64,000 nt of DNA from Boswellia sacra (GCA_013180625.2 SNVD02014787.1:1-64000); one strand, 5' to 3'. Shown: positions 1 through 12,097, counted from the first letter of the stretch. Program-made: numbers and translations. The notes: generated from the letters alone by a model not told the origin.

Positions 1-1
1 T

Positions 2-2560
2 CATCCTTGCGACTATTGTTTGTACAGGAAACAACAGAGGGTATCATTCAGCTCCTCATCAGTGAGAAAATTAAAGTTGTTGGAGCTAGTACACAGTGAT
101 GTATGCAGACCTCTCGAAGTTAAGTCCTTAGGTGGGAACAAGTATTTATTGACCTTCATTGATGATGCACCTCAGAAAGTATGGGTGTATTTCCTCAGGA
201 CGAAGGATGAAGTTTTGGAGAAGTTCAAGGAGTTTCACGCCATGGTAGAACGTGAAACGAGTAAAAAGTTAAAATGCCTTCGCTCAGATAACGGAGGCGA
301 GTATACCTCCAAAGAGTTCAATGCTTACTGTCGGAGATATGGCATTCGACATGAAAGAACGGTCCCATGCACACCACAACACAATGGAGTGGCCGAGAGG
401 ATGAATCGAACCATCATGGAACGGGTCAGAAGCATGCTCAGATTGGCTAAGTTACCCAAGCCATTCTGGGAGGATGCAGTTCGTACTGCCTGTTACTTAA
501 TCAATAGAACACCATCGGTACCATTGAACTTCGAGATTCCAGAAAAGATATGGTCTAATAAAAAGCCCTTCTATAATCATTTAAAAGTGTTTGTTTGTTT
601 AGCCTTCGTACATGTATCCAAGGAGCTCAGACAGAAGCTCGATGCAAGAACTATTCCATGTATCTTCATCGGTTATGGAGATGAAGAATTCAGATACAGA
701 TTATGGGATCCCAAAGAAAATAAAGTCATCCGGAGTAGAGATGTCGTATTTCATGAAGATCAAACATATGAAGACGCTGAAAAGACAACAATATCTAAAA
801 ATCCCACTAGCAGTGCCCCAGATATTGTTGCAGATTCAACTCCAAATGCCACAAGAAATGATGAAGTACCAGAAGAATCACCTATAGAACCTGCTGTACC
901 TCCTGGAAATGAAGAACCTCAGCAATGACGATCTGAGCGAGGTCGGATTCCGTCAAGAAGATATCCGAAATCAGAATATACACTGCTTACTGATGAGGAG
1001 GAGCCAGAAAGCTTTCGTGAAGCTTTATCTCATCCAGACAAAGAACGATGGCTGCATGCGATACGAGATGAGATGAATTCTCTAGAGAAGAACAAAACTT
1101 ATGAATTGGTCGAGCTCCCAGACGGAAAGAAGGCACTGAAGAACAAGTGGGTATTCAAGCTCAAAAAAGATGGAACAAGAAAGGTGATGAAGCACAAAGC
1201 CCAGTTAGTGGTAAAAGGATTCCTTCAGAAGAAAGGAATTGACTTTGACGAGATCTTCTCACCGGTAGTAAAAATGTCCTCAATCCGCATCATCCTTGGA
1301 TTGACCACAAGTCTTGATGTGGAGCTTGAATAGATGGATGTGAAGACAGTATTTCTTCATGGAGACTTGCATGAAGAAATCTATATGGAGCAGCCAGAAG
1401 GATTCGAGGTTCAAGGAAAAGAACACCTCATGTGCAAGCTCAAAAAGAGCTTGTATGGACTCAAACAAGCACCAAGGCAATGGTACAAGAAGTTTGACTC
1501 CTTCACGGTGAGTCATTGGTACAAAAGAACTGCTGCAGACCAGTGTGTCTACTTTCAGAAACTTCCAGGTGGAGACTTTGTTGCATTAATGTTATATGTG
1601 GACGACATGTTGATCGTCGGGAAAGATGTAACAAGAATAAAGTAGCTGAAGAATGAAATATCAAAAACCTTCGATATGAAGGACATGGGACCAGCTCAGC
1701 AAATCTTGGGGATGCACATTCGTCGAGACAGGAAACAGAAAAAATTATGGCTGTCTCAGGAGAAATATGTTGAACGGGTGATTCAAAGGTTCAACATGGA
1801 TGGTGCCAAGCCAGTTAGTGTACCACTGGCTAATCATTTCAAGCTAAGCAAGAGATCATGTCCCTCATCCAAGAAAGAGATAGAGGACATGGCGTTAGTG
1901 CCCTATTCTTCTGCTGTAGGAAGTTTGATGTATGCCATGGTGTGTACAAGGCCAAATATTGCTCATGCTGTAGGAGTCGTGAGCAGATTTCTTTGCAACC
2001 CAGGGAAAGAACATTGGGAGGTAGTCAAGTGGATTCTCAAATACCTTAAAGGTACCTCGAAGATATGCTTGTGTTATGGGGGAGCTGATCCAATCTTGGA
2101 AGGCTATACAGATTCAGATATGGCCGGAGATCCTGACAGTAGGAAATCTACATCAGGTTTTGTCTACACTTTTGCAAGGGGAGCTGTGTCATGGCAGTCA
2201 AGACTACAGAAGTGTGTTGCACTATCCACTACAGAGGCTGAATATATTGCCGCAGCGGAAGCTGGAAAGGAAATGTTGTGGTTGAAGCGGTTTCTCCAAG
2301 AACTTGGGATCGAGCAAAAAGAGTACAAAGTACACTGTGACAGTCAAAGTGCTCTAGATTTGAGCAAGAATTCAATATACCATTCTCGAACGAAGCATAT
2401 CGACATTCGCTATCATTGGATACGCGAGGTGATGGATAAGCAACTGTTGAAACTAGTGAAGATCCATACTAAAGACAATCCAGCCGACATGTTAACAAAA
2501 ATAGTCACTAGAGACAAGCTAGAACTATGCAGAGACATAGTTGGACTAGAAGCGGTCTGA
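2..2560 (+). pseudogene. Copia (Ty1-type) polyprotein, 3' part: integrase, reverse transcriptase, RNase H
   Basis: The frame is already open at the window edge, in the tail of the integrase zinc-binding region (CDYC near base 11). It continues through the integrase core (HSDVC from 92, RSDNGGEY from 281, NGVAERMN from 383, which supply the D, D and E residues), the reverse transcriptase (YVDD at 1595-1606) and RNase H (TDSD near 2108, TEAEY near 2230), and ends at 2560. The order integrase before reverse transcriptase is diagnostic of Copia. One frame runs through all 2.5 kb and is broken only by TGA at 926, TAG at 1331 and TAG at 1643, with no frameshift seen. Gag, protease and the 5' LTR lie outside the window. 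The sequence resembles the Tnt1/Tork group. The element sits inside a CRK gene. Confidence 0.93.
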
Positions 2561-2606
2561 TTACTTTTGTAGTTATCCCCTTTCACATGGGATGGAGGGG
2601 GAGAAT

Positions 2607-2965
2607 TGATAAGCTTCTGGAAGGTCCCTCCCATGTCAAAGGGAGGCTACCTACCCAGGGGATTGTCAAAGTTAGGCACCTCTAATGGAGGTAGTCAAAG
2701 TTAGGTGGCCTAATTTGTTTGAAATTATATGCAGAATTTTTTCTATAAATATGGGATGAATTCTGCCTTGTTTGTAATTCAGAGTGACTCTAGAGAGAGT
2801 TAGGATTCAGAACCAGAGAGTTCTGAGAGTGTTAGAGAGCCAGGAGAGCTCCAGGAAATTGTTTAGGGGAGTTTTTTTGTAAATCTTGTATATTGAATTT
2901 TCTCTGTTAATACAAGTTGATTTTCTCCCAGAAATCTGTTCTGAGTTTGCATCGCATCCCCAACA
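2607..2965 (+). repeat. 3' LTR of the first Copia element
   Basis: The LTR starts with TG just after a purine-rich tract (GATGGAGGGGGAG, 2591-2603) that serves as the polypurine tract, and ends with CA in CCCCAACA. A TATA-like TATAAAT lies at 2744-2750. Immediately after 2965 the coding sequence of the CRK pseudogene resumes in frame. The partner LTR is off the left edge, so the boundary rests on the polypurine tract, the TG/CA ends and the host-sequence junction. Confidence 0.8.
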
Positions 2966-3760
2966 GTACCTTTATCATGATTGCTCAAACAAAACTTTCA
3001 CTAGAAATAGCACCTACAAATCCAACCTCAATCTTTTCTTCTCTTCCCTTGCCCCCAATGCCAGCTGTAGTAATGCATTCTCCAAGGGTTTCTTCAACGC
3101 CACCACAAGCCACGACCCCAAACGGAGTCTATGGCCTCTTTCTTTGTCGCGGCGATATCTCTTCCAGGACATGCCAAGACTGTGTCATGTTTGCTACGAC
3201 AGACATAGCTAAATGTTGTACTATTCAAAAGTAACCGTAATATGGTATGCGAAGTGCCTTTTACGTTATTCAGACCGGTCTTTCTTTCCTACCGTGGACC
3301 AATCCTGTGACTATTTTGTATAATACAAACAATATTATAGACCCTGAACGGTTTAGTAACCTAGTAGGGGTTTTGATGAAAGAAGCTGTAACTCAGGTAG
3401 CAAGCTTTCTAAGAAGGTTTGCGACAAGAAAGGGAAACTTCAAAGCTTTCCAAACATTGTATTGTCTTATAAGTGCACGCCCGACTTGTTAAGTACTGAT
3501 TGTCATTGATGTGTCACAAAATCTCTTTCGCATTTACGGACTACATAGGGAGGATCAAGAGTGTTGTTTCCAAGTTGTAATAGCCGGTTTGAAACATATC
3601 CGTTTTATAATGAAAGCTTGACTGCCACACCAGCACTGCTGCCTTCTCCTCTCTGTCCTCTACCTCCTGTTCTGTTGACAAGGCCTAAAGGTAAAGTCGA
3701 TTAGCTTTTTCTTTCATTGTTTTAAGAAAAGCTTGATCCACTTTAATTGGAGGATGATGA

Positions 3761-4013
3761 TGTTAGAAAATAACGCACAAGAATCTTGAAAACACACTTT
3801 TTAATTTCTTGAATCTTTATTTCCACACGCACACATAAACAATAATAAAGACACTATTTATATAGTAATAATAATCCTAATTCCTCTATGAAATGCAAAT
3901 CCTAATGATTCCTACTTGAACACAATTTTAATTCATAAACAAAACTTTTCCTAAACAAATATAATCCTACTTTAACAATAATTCTAACTTAAACTTTGTT
4001 TAAATTTCTAATG
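3761..4013 (-). repeat. 3' LTR of the gag-only element
   Basis: This starts TGTTAG on the plus strand, ends TTCTAATG, and aligns along its length with 6861-7105. The usual inner CA has decayed. The GATGA target duplication lies directly outside it. Confidence 0.8.
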
Positions 4014-4438
4014 CGCCGCATCCCCCCCCAAAAGGACTATAAACTTTTTCTTGAACTTTTGCTTGTCGATCTCTTGACGAACCTTTTTTGTCTCACAAAC
4101 ATCTTTATATTCAACTTGGGTAAGTTTGTAATTACTATGCTTTCTTATCAACTGAGTAAACACGAGATCTTCAATAAGATTATTTGGCAACTTTCCAATC
4201 AAGCTTACCTTCATGTTCTCCCATATATCCTCATATGGTTTCCTTGCATAACATTTCAACCATGACCATAAATATTTATCTACTTTCTTTTTTTTATATA
4301 CGTCTCCAAGAAAATACCCAACTTCACTTTATCTTTATACAAAAACTTGACTCCATAAGCCTTCATTAACAAAAACTTTACTTTGAGCTTTACATCGTTT
4401 TTTTTTTTAGTAATGTGACTCCATACTCTAGGCTTTCC
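4008..4438 (-). other. 3' portion of the gag-only element, uncertain coding trace
   Basis: Between the coiled-coil region and the polypurine tract there is a minus-strand open stretch of 83 codons (4259-4008) starting MKCYARKPYEDIWENMK. It may continue the same degraded protein or be chance. I recognise no family. A run of C at about 4021-4028 belongs to the polypurine tract. Confidence 0.3.
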
Positions 4439-6258
4439 TTAACAAACATCTTTCAATCTCTTCATTTTTGCTCTCCAACCCTTCTCTTTCTTTTTTAATT
4501 TCCTCATTTTCTTTTCCAATCCAAGCTCTATTCCTTGCCTATCGTGATTAGTTTCCAAGGATTCTATAATTTTTTGTGAAAACAATGCACCTTCCGAAAA
4601 CTTTGTTTCCCCATCTTTTACTTCTTTTATATACTTGACAAAGCATTCTTGGTCACATTTCATAACTTTCTCTTCATTTAGCTTCATCGTCACTAAGGCC
4701 AATCCATCTTTAGTCTTCTTTACTTTAATTAATTGTTTCAAAATCTCATTTTTTGATTTGTTTTCTTCAACCAATTCCGTTGACAACTTATCATTAGATC
4801 TTTTGACTTCTTCTTTTTCTCATAATGTTTCATCTCTTTGCCTAGCAAATTCATTCTGGCACTTGATTGATTCATGCACCAAATCCTTCAATTGATTAAT
4901 TTCCTCAGTCCGTTTAGATTCTCGAGCTTGTCTTTCACATTTTAACTCATTAAGAAGTTCATGATCAAACACCTTAATAGAAACGTACTAGCAGATGATT
5001 TCTTCACAACAATGTTATCTTCATTCAAACTTTTATCTTTAGGTGGTACTTCTCAACCTCTCTCTTTTTCTTCACAAAAATTATATTGCCTTTCTACTTC
5101 TTCCACGAGAGGATCAATATCTAGGGTGTCTAACTTGACACATCCCTCTTCTTGATCTTCATTGTTGGCTAGGCAAACAATTAGAAACATTCCATTTTCT
5201 TTAGTTTTATCTTCCGCATAATTTGTTCTTTCTTCAACTCTTTTAGGTGCTCTACACTCATATGCATAGTGACCATACTTTTGGCAATTACAACATTTAA
5301 TTTGAGCTTTGCATTTACGGGCATAATGTCCACACATCTGACAATTGAAACATTGAACTTGAGATCTCTCATTTCTTGAGTTTGAATTTCCTCTTCCATG
5401 ACCTCTTGTAGTATTCTCTTCGTGATCATTATTGTTGTTGTTGACAGCATTCTCTCCTTGGTTATTGTTGTTGTTGTTGGTAGCATTCTCTCCTTGGTCA
5501 TTATTATTGTTGTTGGTGGAACCGTTATTCCAACCTTGCCCTCGACCTTAACTTGCACTTCTTCCTTGGCCTCGGCCTCGACTTTGACCATATTGACTTC
5601 TTTCATGACTTTCTTCCTTCTCCTTTATTTGTGTCTTAAGAAGTTGTTCTAAGACACTTTGCTTTTTATATTTCTCTTTGTGTGCTTGTAATGTATCTTC
5701 AAGTTCGTTAATTATCATCCCTTCCAATTTGTTACCTTGCTTAAGAATTTGAACTATGGTGTTAAATTTTGAATCCACAGAGCGAAGTATCTTCTTTGTA
5801 ATTCTTGCATCTTCTAATTTCTCATCATTTCTTCTCAATTCAATTGAAATAGTCAAAACTCTTGAAAAATAATTAGAGGTGGACTCACCTTCCTTAATTT
5901 GTAACAATTCAAACTTGCCTCTTAAAGTTTGAAGACCCACTTTTTTTACTTTTTTTTTGTCCTCTATGTGATTTTTCAAGCTTTTCTCATAATTTTTTAG
6001 CAATCTATATCACCATATTTTTTAAGTTCAACATTATCTAATGCTTCATAAATGAAGTAGCGAGTCTTTTCATTTCGTTAATGTGTTTTTTTCAAAATCA
6101 CTTTTTTCTTGTTGAGACAATGCTTCAATATCTTATGGCTTATTAAAGCCTTTTTTAATAATTTCTCAAACACCATTCACTCCAAGGATTGGTTTCATCC
6201 TTATATGCCATATTTCATATATATTTTCTTTCAGTTTTGGAATTCGAATTGAAGTCAT
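4439..6258 (-). pseudogene. Gag protein fused to a coiled-coil extension, in the gag-only element
   Basis: The start is ATG at 6258 on the minus strand (MTSIRIPKLKENIYEIWHIR, like the W-containing N-terminus of Copia gag). After a frameshift the gag body runs at about 6003-5548, followed in the same frame by an Arg/Gly-rich stretch, an Asn-rich stretch with three similar units (NNNNNDQGENATN type), and two CCHC knuckles: CFNCQMCGHYARKC and CCNCQKYGHYAYEC, at about 5347-5260. Past a TGA near 5053 the frame continues and, after one shift near 4970, becomes a Lys/Glu-rich region likely to form a coiled coil (ELLNELKCERQ through ELVEENKSKNEILKQL to MRKLKKKEKG), ending at 4439. Protein-coding character therefore extends past gag into a region where pol would be expected. 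Breaks include a TAA near 5515 and TGAs near 5053 and 4822. The origin of the coiled coil is unknown. Confidence 0.7.
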
Positions 6259-6860
6259 ATTGTTAATGCTGATGTAGGTGTTAATCTATCACAAACAAAA
6301 TCTTTTTGGACCAAACTTTAATTCTGCACACAATAGAGTACAACTATATTTTTTCCCAGCTTTGGGGGCTTACTTGATATTTTTGACATCCAAAGGGCAA
6401 ATTGATATATTTTGAACAAGTGGTTTGACAATATTTTGTGTCTCAAGGGGTCGATTGATATTTTCCATCCAAATCTCGAACTGGTAGTTTTCCTACGTCC
6501 AAGCACAATAACTCTTGTCGGGGTTTGTAGATCGGCCAATTCTGAGTTGATCTGGACTGGTGATGTCATTTCACTTGTCGAATTTTGGTGACTTTCACAG
6601 TGAAAACAATTTCTATAGCATGTTTTCACGTTTTTGATGTGTTCCTGCCAGAATTTGACGTCGGCCAAGAAGGGAAACTTGTAGGTCGCTATTCGATCTA
6701 TCCGATGACAATGGAGGTAAGATCTTACTTGCCAGTCAGTGAATTTTCAACAGCTTTTCGATAACTTTCTGGCTACTTTTAGCTGCTAACAGTGAACCTT
6801 AACTGTTAATGGTGTGGAACTTCCTTCCTCTTTCACTCTCTTGTGACTCTAACACCAATT

Positions 6861-7105
6861 TGTTAGAAAATAATGTAGAAAAATCTTGAAAACACACTCT
6901 TTTAATTTCTTGGATCTTTATTTCCACACACACATAAAAAATAACAAAGACACTATTTATATAGTAATAATAATCCTAATTCCTCTATGAAATGCAAATC
7001 CTAATGATTCCTACTTGAACACAACTTTAATTTCTAAACAAATTAAACAAATATAATCCTACTTTAACAATAATTCTAACTTAAGCTTTGTTTAAATTTT
7101 TAATA
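6861..7105 (-). repeat. 5' LTR of the gag-only element
   Basis: This is the second copy of the terminal repeat (TGTTAG to TTTAATA on the plus strand), with GATGA outside it and a primer-binding-site relic inside it. It differs from its partner by several substitutions and small gaps. A (TA)n run begins just after the target duplication. Confidence 0.8.
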
Positions 7106-7599
7106 GATGATATATATATATATATATATATTCCATAATATGAATTTGTTTATTTATTATTTTAAGTTGAAAGTAGACAAATTTTAACTGTGTAAATCAT
7201 ACGAGTTTTGGCTGATGTTTTAAAAGAAACAAAAAATGATGGTAAAGTTTTATGTTTGAATCATTCAGTAGATCTTATTTATAGTTTTTATGAAAATGTT
7301 TACTACAAAATTTAGCAGTATATGATCATGTTCTAGCCCCTTTTGTTAAAATTGTCATGCATATAGATGGACTAATTGTGAATTCCTATTGTCCCAAATG
7401 AAACATGCATGTTACTGTTCTTGCAGGGAGAAAAAAATATTTGATCTTCAATAATCATCACCATTATTGCTCCCATTGTCGTGGCTACACTGCTATTAAT
7501 TATGGCTTATTGCTTCCTGAGTAGAAGAGCAAGAAAGAAGTATAATACTATACTGGAAGATACTGGTAAACTCAAAAGACCTGTTTTACAAGCGATCCA

Positions 7600-7600
7600 A

Positions 7601-7664
<64 letters not shown>
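7600..7664. repeat. (CT)n then (TA)n microsatellite
   Basis: A CT run passes directly into a TA run inside a CRK pseudogene intron. It is a simple sequence repeat with no evident function. Confidence 0.95.
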
Positions 7665-7669
<5 letters not shown>

Positions 7670-9734
7670 ATATTATTAATTCTCATTGTGTGTATTAGAC
7701 ATGCTATTATTACAATATTTAAAAAGATAAAATAATTAACTGTCGGGTTGTACAGCTGGGATCGCAACTTTAGAATCCTTGCAATTTGATCTGGGGACAA
7801 TTGGTGTAGCCCCCAAAAGAATTCTCAGCTAAAAACAAATTGGGTGAAGTTTACAAGGTAAAATATTGTTCATACCAGGTTCTTTGTCCATTGTTAATCC
7901 TTTATGTTAATTTTTGACCTTTGCATATATCCTCTTATTGGTGGTTCCCCTTTTTCATAAAGTTCTTACTAGCATTAATTTGAAGGTTTCTTGTTTTTGA
8001 GATATGCCATGAATTGCTTCTATGAATATAACACAGCAAATTTAACTTATTTTTCCATAGGTAGCATTGTTATTGAAGGATATTTTAATGATACAACAAA
8101 TATTAGTGTAGTTTATTTGGACATAGCCCTATTCCTAAATTAACAATTCAATTATTAGGATTCAAAAGATTATGGAACTGACCACTGATTGATGTATATT
8201 CTCAGGGAAGACTGCCCAATGGACAAGAAGTAGCTGGAAAGAGGCTGTCCATAAGATCAGGGCAAGGTGAAGAAGAGTTTAAGAATGAGTCGTGTTCGTA
8301 GCCAAGCTTCAACACAGAAGTCTGGTTAGGCTATGGTTTTGATTTGAGGAAGAAGAAAAGATTCTTGTCTACGAATTTGTGCGCAACAAAAGCCTTGAGC
8401 ATTTTCTAAATGGTCCAAACTGTCTTCATGAATTTCAAAACACTCTTTGGATTTCAATATTATTCAAGATTTCAATTTAGTTCGGTTGTATAACATAATT
8501 TTGATTTTGATACATATAAAGATTTCGAAAAGCAAAGACAATTAAATTGATCAAAACACTATAAGATAATTGAAGACATTGCTCGAGGAATTCTTTATCT
8601 TCATAAAGATTCTTGACTTAGAATTATACATTGTGATCTTAAAACTGGTAATATATAGTAATTAGATGGAGACATGAATTAGAAAATTTCATATTTTGGC
8701 ATGGCAAAGCTATTTGAAGTTGAACAAAGACACAGTAAGTTTTAACTCCTACTATTTGTTTTGCATAATTGGGGACTTACGAATTTATAAATAATTGCCA
8801 CTTAGTTAATTGTTGAATCACTGGGAAAAGGAAAATATTTTAGTTATGAAATATTTTCAATTTTTCCTTAAAATTCAACAAAATGGAGTTGCAATGCGTC
8901 TCTTATGAACTTTCTTATGTTAATTCATGCTTCATCAAGTGTATGTGCATCCATTATCGTAGATAAGCTAATTCAATTATTTTGAAATCCCTTATATATT
9001 TGCTAACATAATTTCTATGTTACAATGGTTACGTGCCACCCGAATATGCTATGCACGGACAGTTCTCTGTGAAATCTGATGTGTATAGAAGAAAACAATT
9101 TCTGTCAAACTGATGGTGCTGAGGATTTTGTGAGAATGGATCTTCTAATACACATTTTTGACAAAGCACAATAACACAAATTTCTCATCATTGATATCAC
9201 CAAATCAAATGTTTGAGGTTGAAAGTAAAAAATGTGCATTAATTTAAAACCTATCAATTCATCAATCATTCCAACCACTAGGTTTTGTAGATTAATAATT
9301 ATAAATTTGCGTCGAGTTTCATATCAAAAATATATATATTAAGGCCAATATTTTTATATAATATATCACAAGGAGTAAGGAAAGAGAGGCAAAAATTATA
9401 ACTTACTGACCATGACTTGATATGTTTTGCAGTTTTGAAAACATTGGAGGGCTTGTTATGCCTCCAAGAAGATCCAACTCGAAGACCCACAAAAGCAAAA
9501 GTAGTTGTCAACATGCTTAACAGTTATTTAGTTACTCTTCTAGCACCTTAACAATGGGCATTCTACTTCAGTAGTAGAAGGGAAGTGAGCATGCCAACAA
9601 AGGAGATGGACTCTGATCGATCTAACAGTAGGTCAATGTCGTGGTCTGTAGTTGAAGCATCAATTACTGAAGTGTACCTGTGATAATTAATAATAATATA
9701 GCATACTTTAAAATTAGTATTTCTTGGTGTCAAG

Positions 9735-9945
9735 ATTATGTCGCGTTTCGAGATGTGCCGCGCTGTGTCGAGTTGTTGTGTCGAGATTATTGGTGTCAAG
9801 TGTGGTTGTCGAGATCTTGTCGAGTGTCGATTTTGTCGAGTGTCGCGATTGTGTCGCATGTCGAGACTGTTGTGTCAAACTTGTTGAGTGTCGAGTATCA
9901 ATATCGAGTGTCGAGTGGTGTGTGTCGAGCACTTGTACCGAGAAT
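9735..9945. repeat. GTCGAG-rich cryptic repeat
   Basis: About 210 bp is dominated by variants of TGTCGAG and GTGTCGAGT, with more than ten TCGAG cores at irregular spacing and interruptions. It is CpG-rich in an otherwise AT-rich, CpG-poor region. It begins about 50 bp after the stop of the CRK pseudogene. It has no spacers of constant size, so it is not a CRISPR-like array. Confidence 0.75.
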
Positions 9946-9949
9946 GTTA

Positions 9950-10866
9950 GTGACAAGATTTTTTGTCAACATGCATGTGTCATGCACATGTTATATTTTG
10001 ATAAACTTGTGATAAAACAAGAATGTTATTTTGATTATTATTTTACTGTTTCTAAAATTATATTTTAGGAAGTATTTGATTTATAATAAATATCTCCTTA
10101 AGATTACGATATAGTATCTTGTATCCTAATTAGAATAGGAGAATATTTATCTATCCTAATTTCTTTAGGAGTTTAATTATATCACTTCCTATTTTATTTC
10201 TCCTAATCCTAATATGATTTTGATTTAGATCTTTTACAAGATTTCTAGGAGATTTCGTCCAGGCCTCTCACTATATATACCATGTCATAACTGGTGTGCT
10301 GTGAATGTAGAAGACAGATTGACGAGTTAGCTGATTTGGTTGTGTTTTTGAGAGAGTCTTGATTTTGGCATTCCATGAATTGATAGAGGAGCTTCAATGC
10401 AAATTGGGATGCTTCTTTAATTTGATTCTTTGAGTCTTTTGATTCATGTATGAGTGGTGTAAATCATACATGAGCTGTTGATTGAGTCTGTGTGAGTTAG
10501 TAGACACTTAGGATAACTTACGGGTTAAGTGTTTATGTAATTCAACGTCAGACTTCGTGTGTTATGTATAACTTAGCAGTGTTTTGTTAAGTTATCTACG
10601 ATAGAGAGTGAGCAGTGTCACTAGAGTTTAAGATCTTTGGGAAGATTTTGTTTTAAAAAGATTAGGTCAGTGTGTGAGAGTGAGTTAGCACTATAAAAGG
10701 TCCTAAAGATTGTACAAATAAGAACTTAGTGAATTGCAGCTCTATAGCTGTCCATGGATGTAGGTTTTTTAACCGAACCACGTAAAATTCCTCCTATGCC
10801 GATTTACTTTACAGTTTACTATTATATTACTTATAATTGCATACTTTCAAAACTCTCAATATTGGT
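9950..10866 (+). repeat. Probable diverged solo LTR
   Basis: This stretch has LTR-like organisation: a TATA motif (CTATATATACCA near 10271), then a GT-rich transcribed-leader-like part, then GGATGTAGG and CCGAACCACGTAAA near 10757-10790. A related end occurs at 17228-17330, showing that it is repetitive. No perfect target duplication was seen, so the ends are approximate. Confidence 0.45.
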
Positions 10867-11099
10867 TAGTAAAATTTGGAACTCAACTTAGCTCTTCAAT
10901 GATGATAATCTTTAATTTCTAAACAATATTTTTGAGTTTGAGTTCACTTGAAACATCAAAATTAATTAATTAACCATAATGCTACTTCTCTATTGTAGCA
11001 TACGCTCTAGCCTCAAATAGTGGTATTGCATACTGAAGAAGATGATGTATTGAAAGTCTTAAGAATGACATCTGCTCAGCTTCACTTCTCTGTTATTTC

Positions 11100-11142
<43 letters not shown>

Positions 11143-11608
11143 ATGTTAATTCAAAAAGTAGACTAAATTACTTTACTCCTTCACTCGAACCATGGTGTAA
11201 TAGATGAATATTCCTTTGATCAGATAATTAAGGATAGTACTGGGAAAAAAGTTAGGAAATATATTAGTATAAAAATTTAATTAGTTAGAAAAATAATGAT
11301 TCTAAAACTAAATGGTCTAAATGCCTTTTCTTATAATTTCCAGTCTCCATATATTTGGCTCGGATCAGATAAAATTTAATTAAATTTTTAATTGGCTTGA
11401 CTTACGTTGACATGAGCTATATATAGAGTCTTTTCTACTAGCTCATAATTCTCACCATTCATGTCCACATTACTATATCCTCATCATCAACAACACATAA
11501 TTATAGTAACAAAATAAAAAATATATTTATATACATATTTCATTTTAATGATTATTAGCTGGAGATATTTCATAGTTTGCAGTAGAAACTAAGACCTCAG
11601 AATCAAAG
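10867..11608. other. Non-coding region upstream of CRK pseudogene 2
   Basis: No coding sequence is recognised. It contains an (AAT)n microsatellite at about 11099-11140 and a TATA box TATATATA at 11418-11425. The box lies about 190 bp before the ATG of the next CRK remnant and is plausibly its old promoter. Confidence 0.6.
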
Positions 11609-12097
11609 ATGGCAGCGATGAACTTCCTCATGTTCTTTTTGTTTATCTTTGTCTTAAGCATTTTAATCAGTTTCACTATATCAGTTGACTCAAAATACCT
11701 TGATCGTTAATGCTTAAACGCAATGACTTTCACCAGAAATAGCACCTACGAATCAACCTCAATCTTTTCCTCTCTTCACTAGTCTCCAATGTGGCCGCAG
11801 CAACGGATTCTTCAACATTTTCTTCAATGTCAAAGCAGGCCAAGACCCCCACAGGGTCTATCCGCAATGATGTCACTTCCAAGACATGCCAAGACTCTGT
11901 CAAATTTGCTACAGAAGATGTAACTAAACGCTGTCCTATTGAAAAAGTAACCTTTATATGGTATGATGAGTGCCTTTTACGTTTTTCAAACCAGCCTTTC
12001 TTTTCAAGCACCGACCCCAATCCCGTTGCCATCCTATTTGATGATAAAAGTGTTACAAGCCTCGAACGTTTGGGCAATCTACTATGAATTTGATGAC
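11609..12097 (+). pseudogene. Second CRK (DUF26) pseudogene, 5' fragment
   Basis: The ATG at 11609 opens a signal-peptide-like start (MAAMNFLMFFLFIFVLSILI), soon followed by a stop. DUF26 sequence then continues in shifting frames: TFTRNSTYEST, then in another frame DVTSKTCQDSVKFATEDVTK and RCPIEKVTFIWYDECLLRFS. The segment is closely related to exon 1 of the first CRK pseudogene (CQDCVMFATTDIAK there). It stops at about 12097-12106, where a Copia LTR begins, and no downstream CRK exon was found in the window. It supplies the signal-peptide end that is missing from the first CRK. Confidence 0.85.

Larger units (their letters stand above)
3761..7105 (-). mobile_element. Gag-only LTR element (TR-GAG-like, Copia type), 3.3 kb, in CRK intron 1
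   Basis: Two similar terminal repeats (3761-4013 and 6861-7105) are flanked by the same 5 bp, GATGA, at 3756-3760 and 7106-7110. Read on the minus strand, the right LTR is the 5' LTR and is followed by TTGGTGTTAGAGTC at about 6846-6859, a decayed match to the initiator-Met tRNA binding site. A G-rich tract at about 4014-4033 next to the left LTR is the polypurine tract. Inside is a gag gene with two CCHC knuckles and a coiled-coil extension. I find no protease, integrase, reverse transcriptase or RNase H, so movement would depend on another element. The pattern matches elements described as TR-GAG. Confidence 0.82.
2966..9683 (+). pseudogene. Cysteine-rich receptor-like kinase (CRK, DUF26) pseudogene
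   Basis: Ordered CRK exons are recognisable but broken. Exon 1 (2966-3687) begins YLYHDCSNKTFTRNSTYKSN and covers the two DUF26/Gnk2 extracellular domains with frameshifts, then a proline-rich linker and a donor at GGTAAAGT. A membrane-span exon (7427-7565) contains IIAPIVVATLLLIMAYCFL followed by RRARKKY. Kinase exons follow: 7756-7857 (TLESLQFDLGTI), 8206 to about 8413 (GRLPNGQEVAGKRLS, KILVYEF), 8560 to about 8733 (IARGILYLH, RIIHCDLK instead of RDLK, several stops), about 9030-9090 (PPEYAMHGQFSVKSDVY), and a last exon (about 9433-9683) ending SVVEASITEVYL. Family members are plasma-membrane kinases. This copy cannot encode one: it has stops, frameshifts, a Copia insertion in exon 1 and a 3.3 kb element in intron 1. 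Confidence 0.9.

Noticed and set aside
5181..5606. 141-codon minus-strand frame rich in Lys, Thr and Ile
   Set aside because: It is a shifted frame of the Asn-rich and zinc-knuckle part of gag. The CCHC motifs are read in the other frame.
9735..9945. GTCGAG cluster as a possible CRISPR-like array
   Set aside because: There is no constant repeat length or spacer size, and the genome is a plant.
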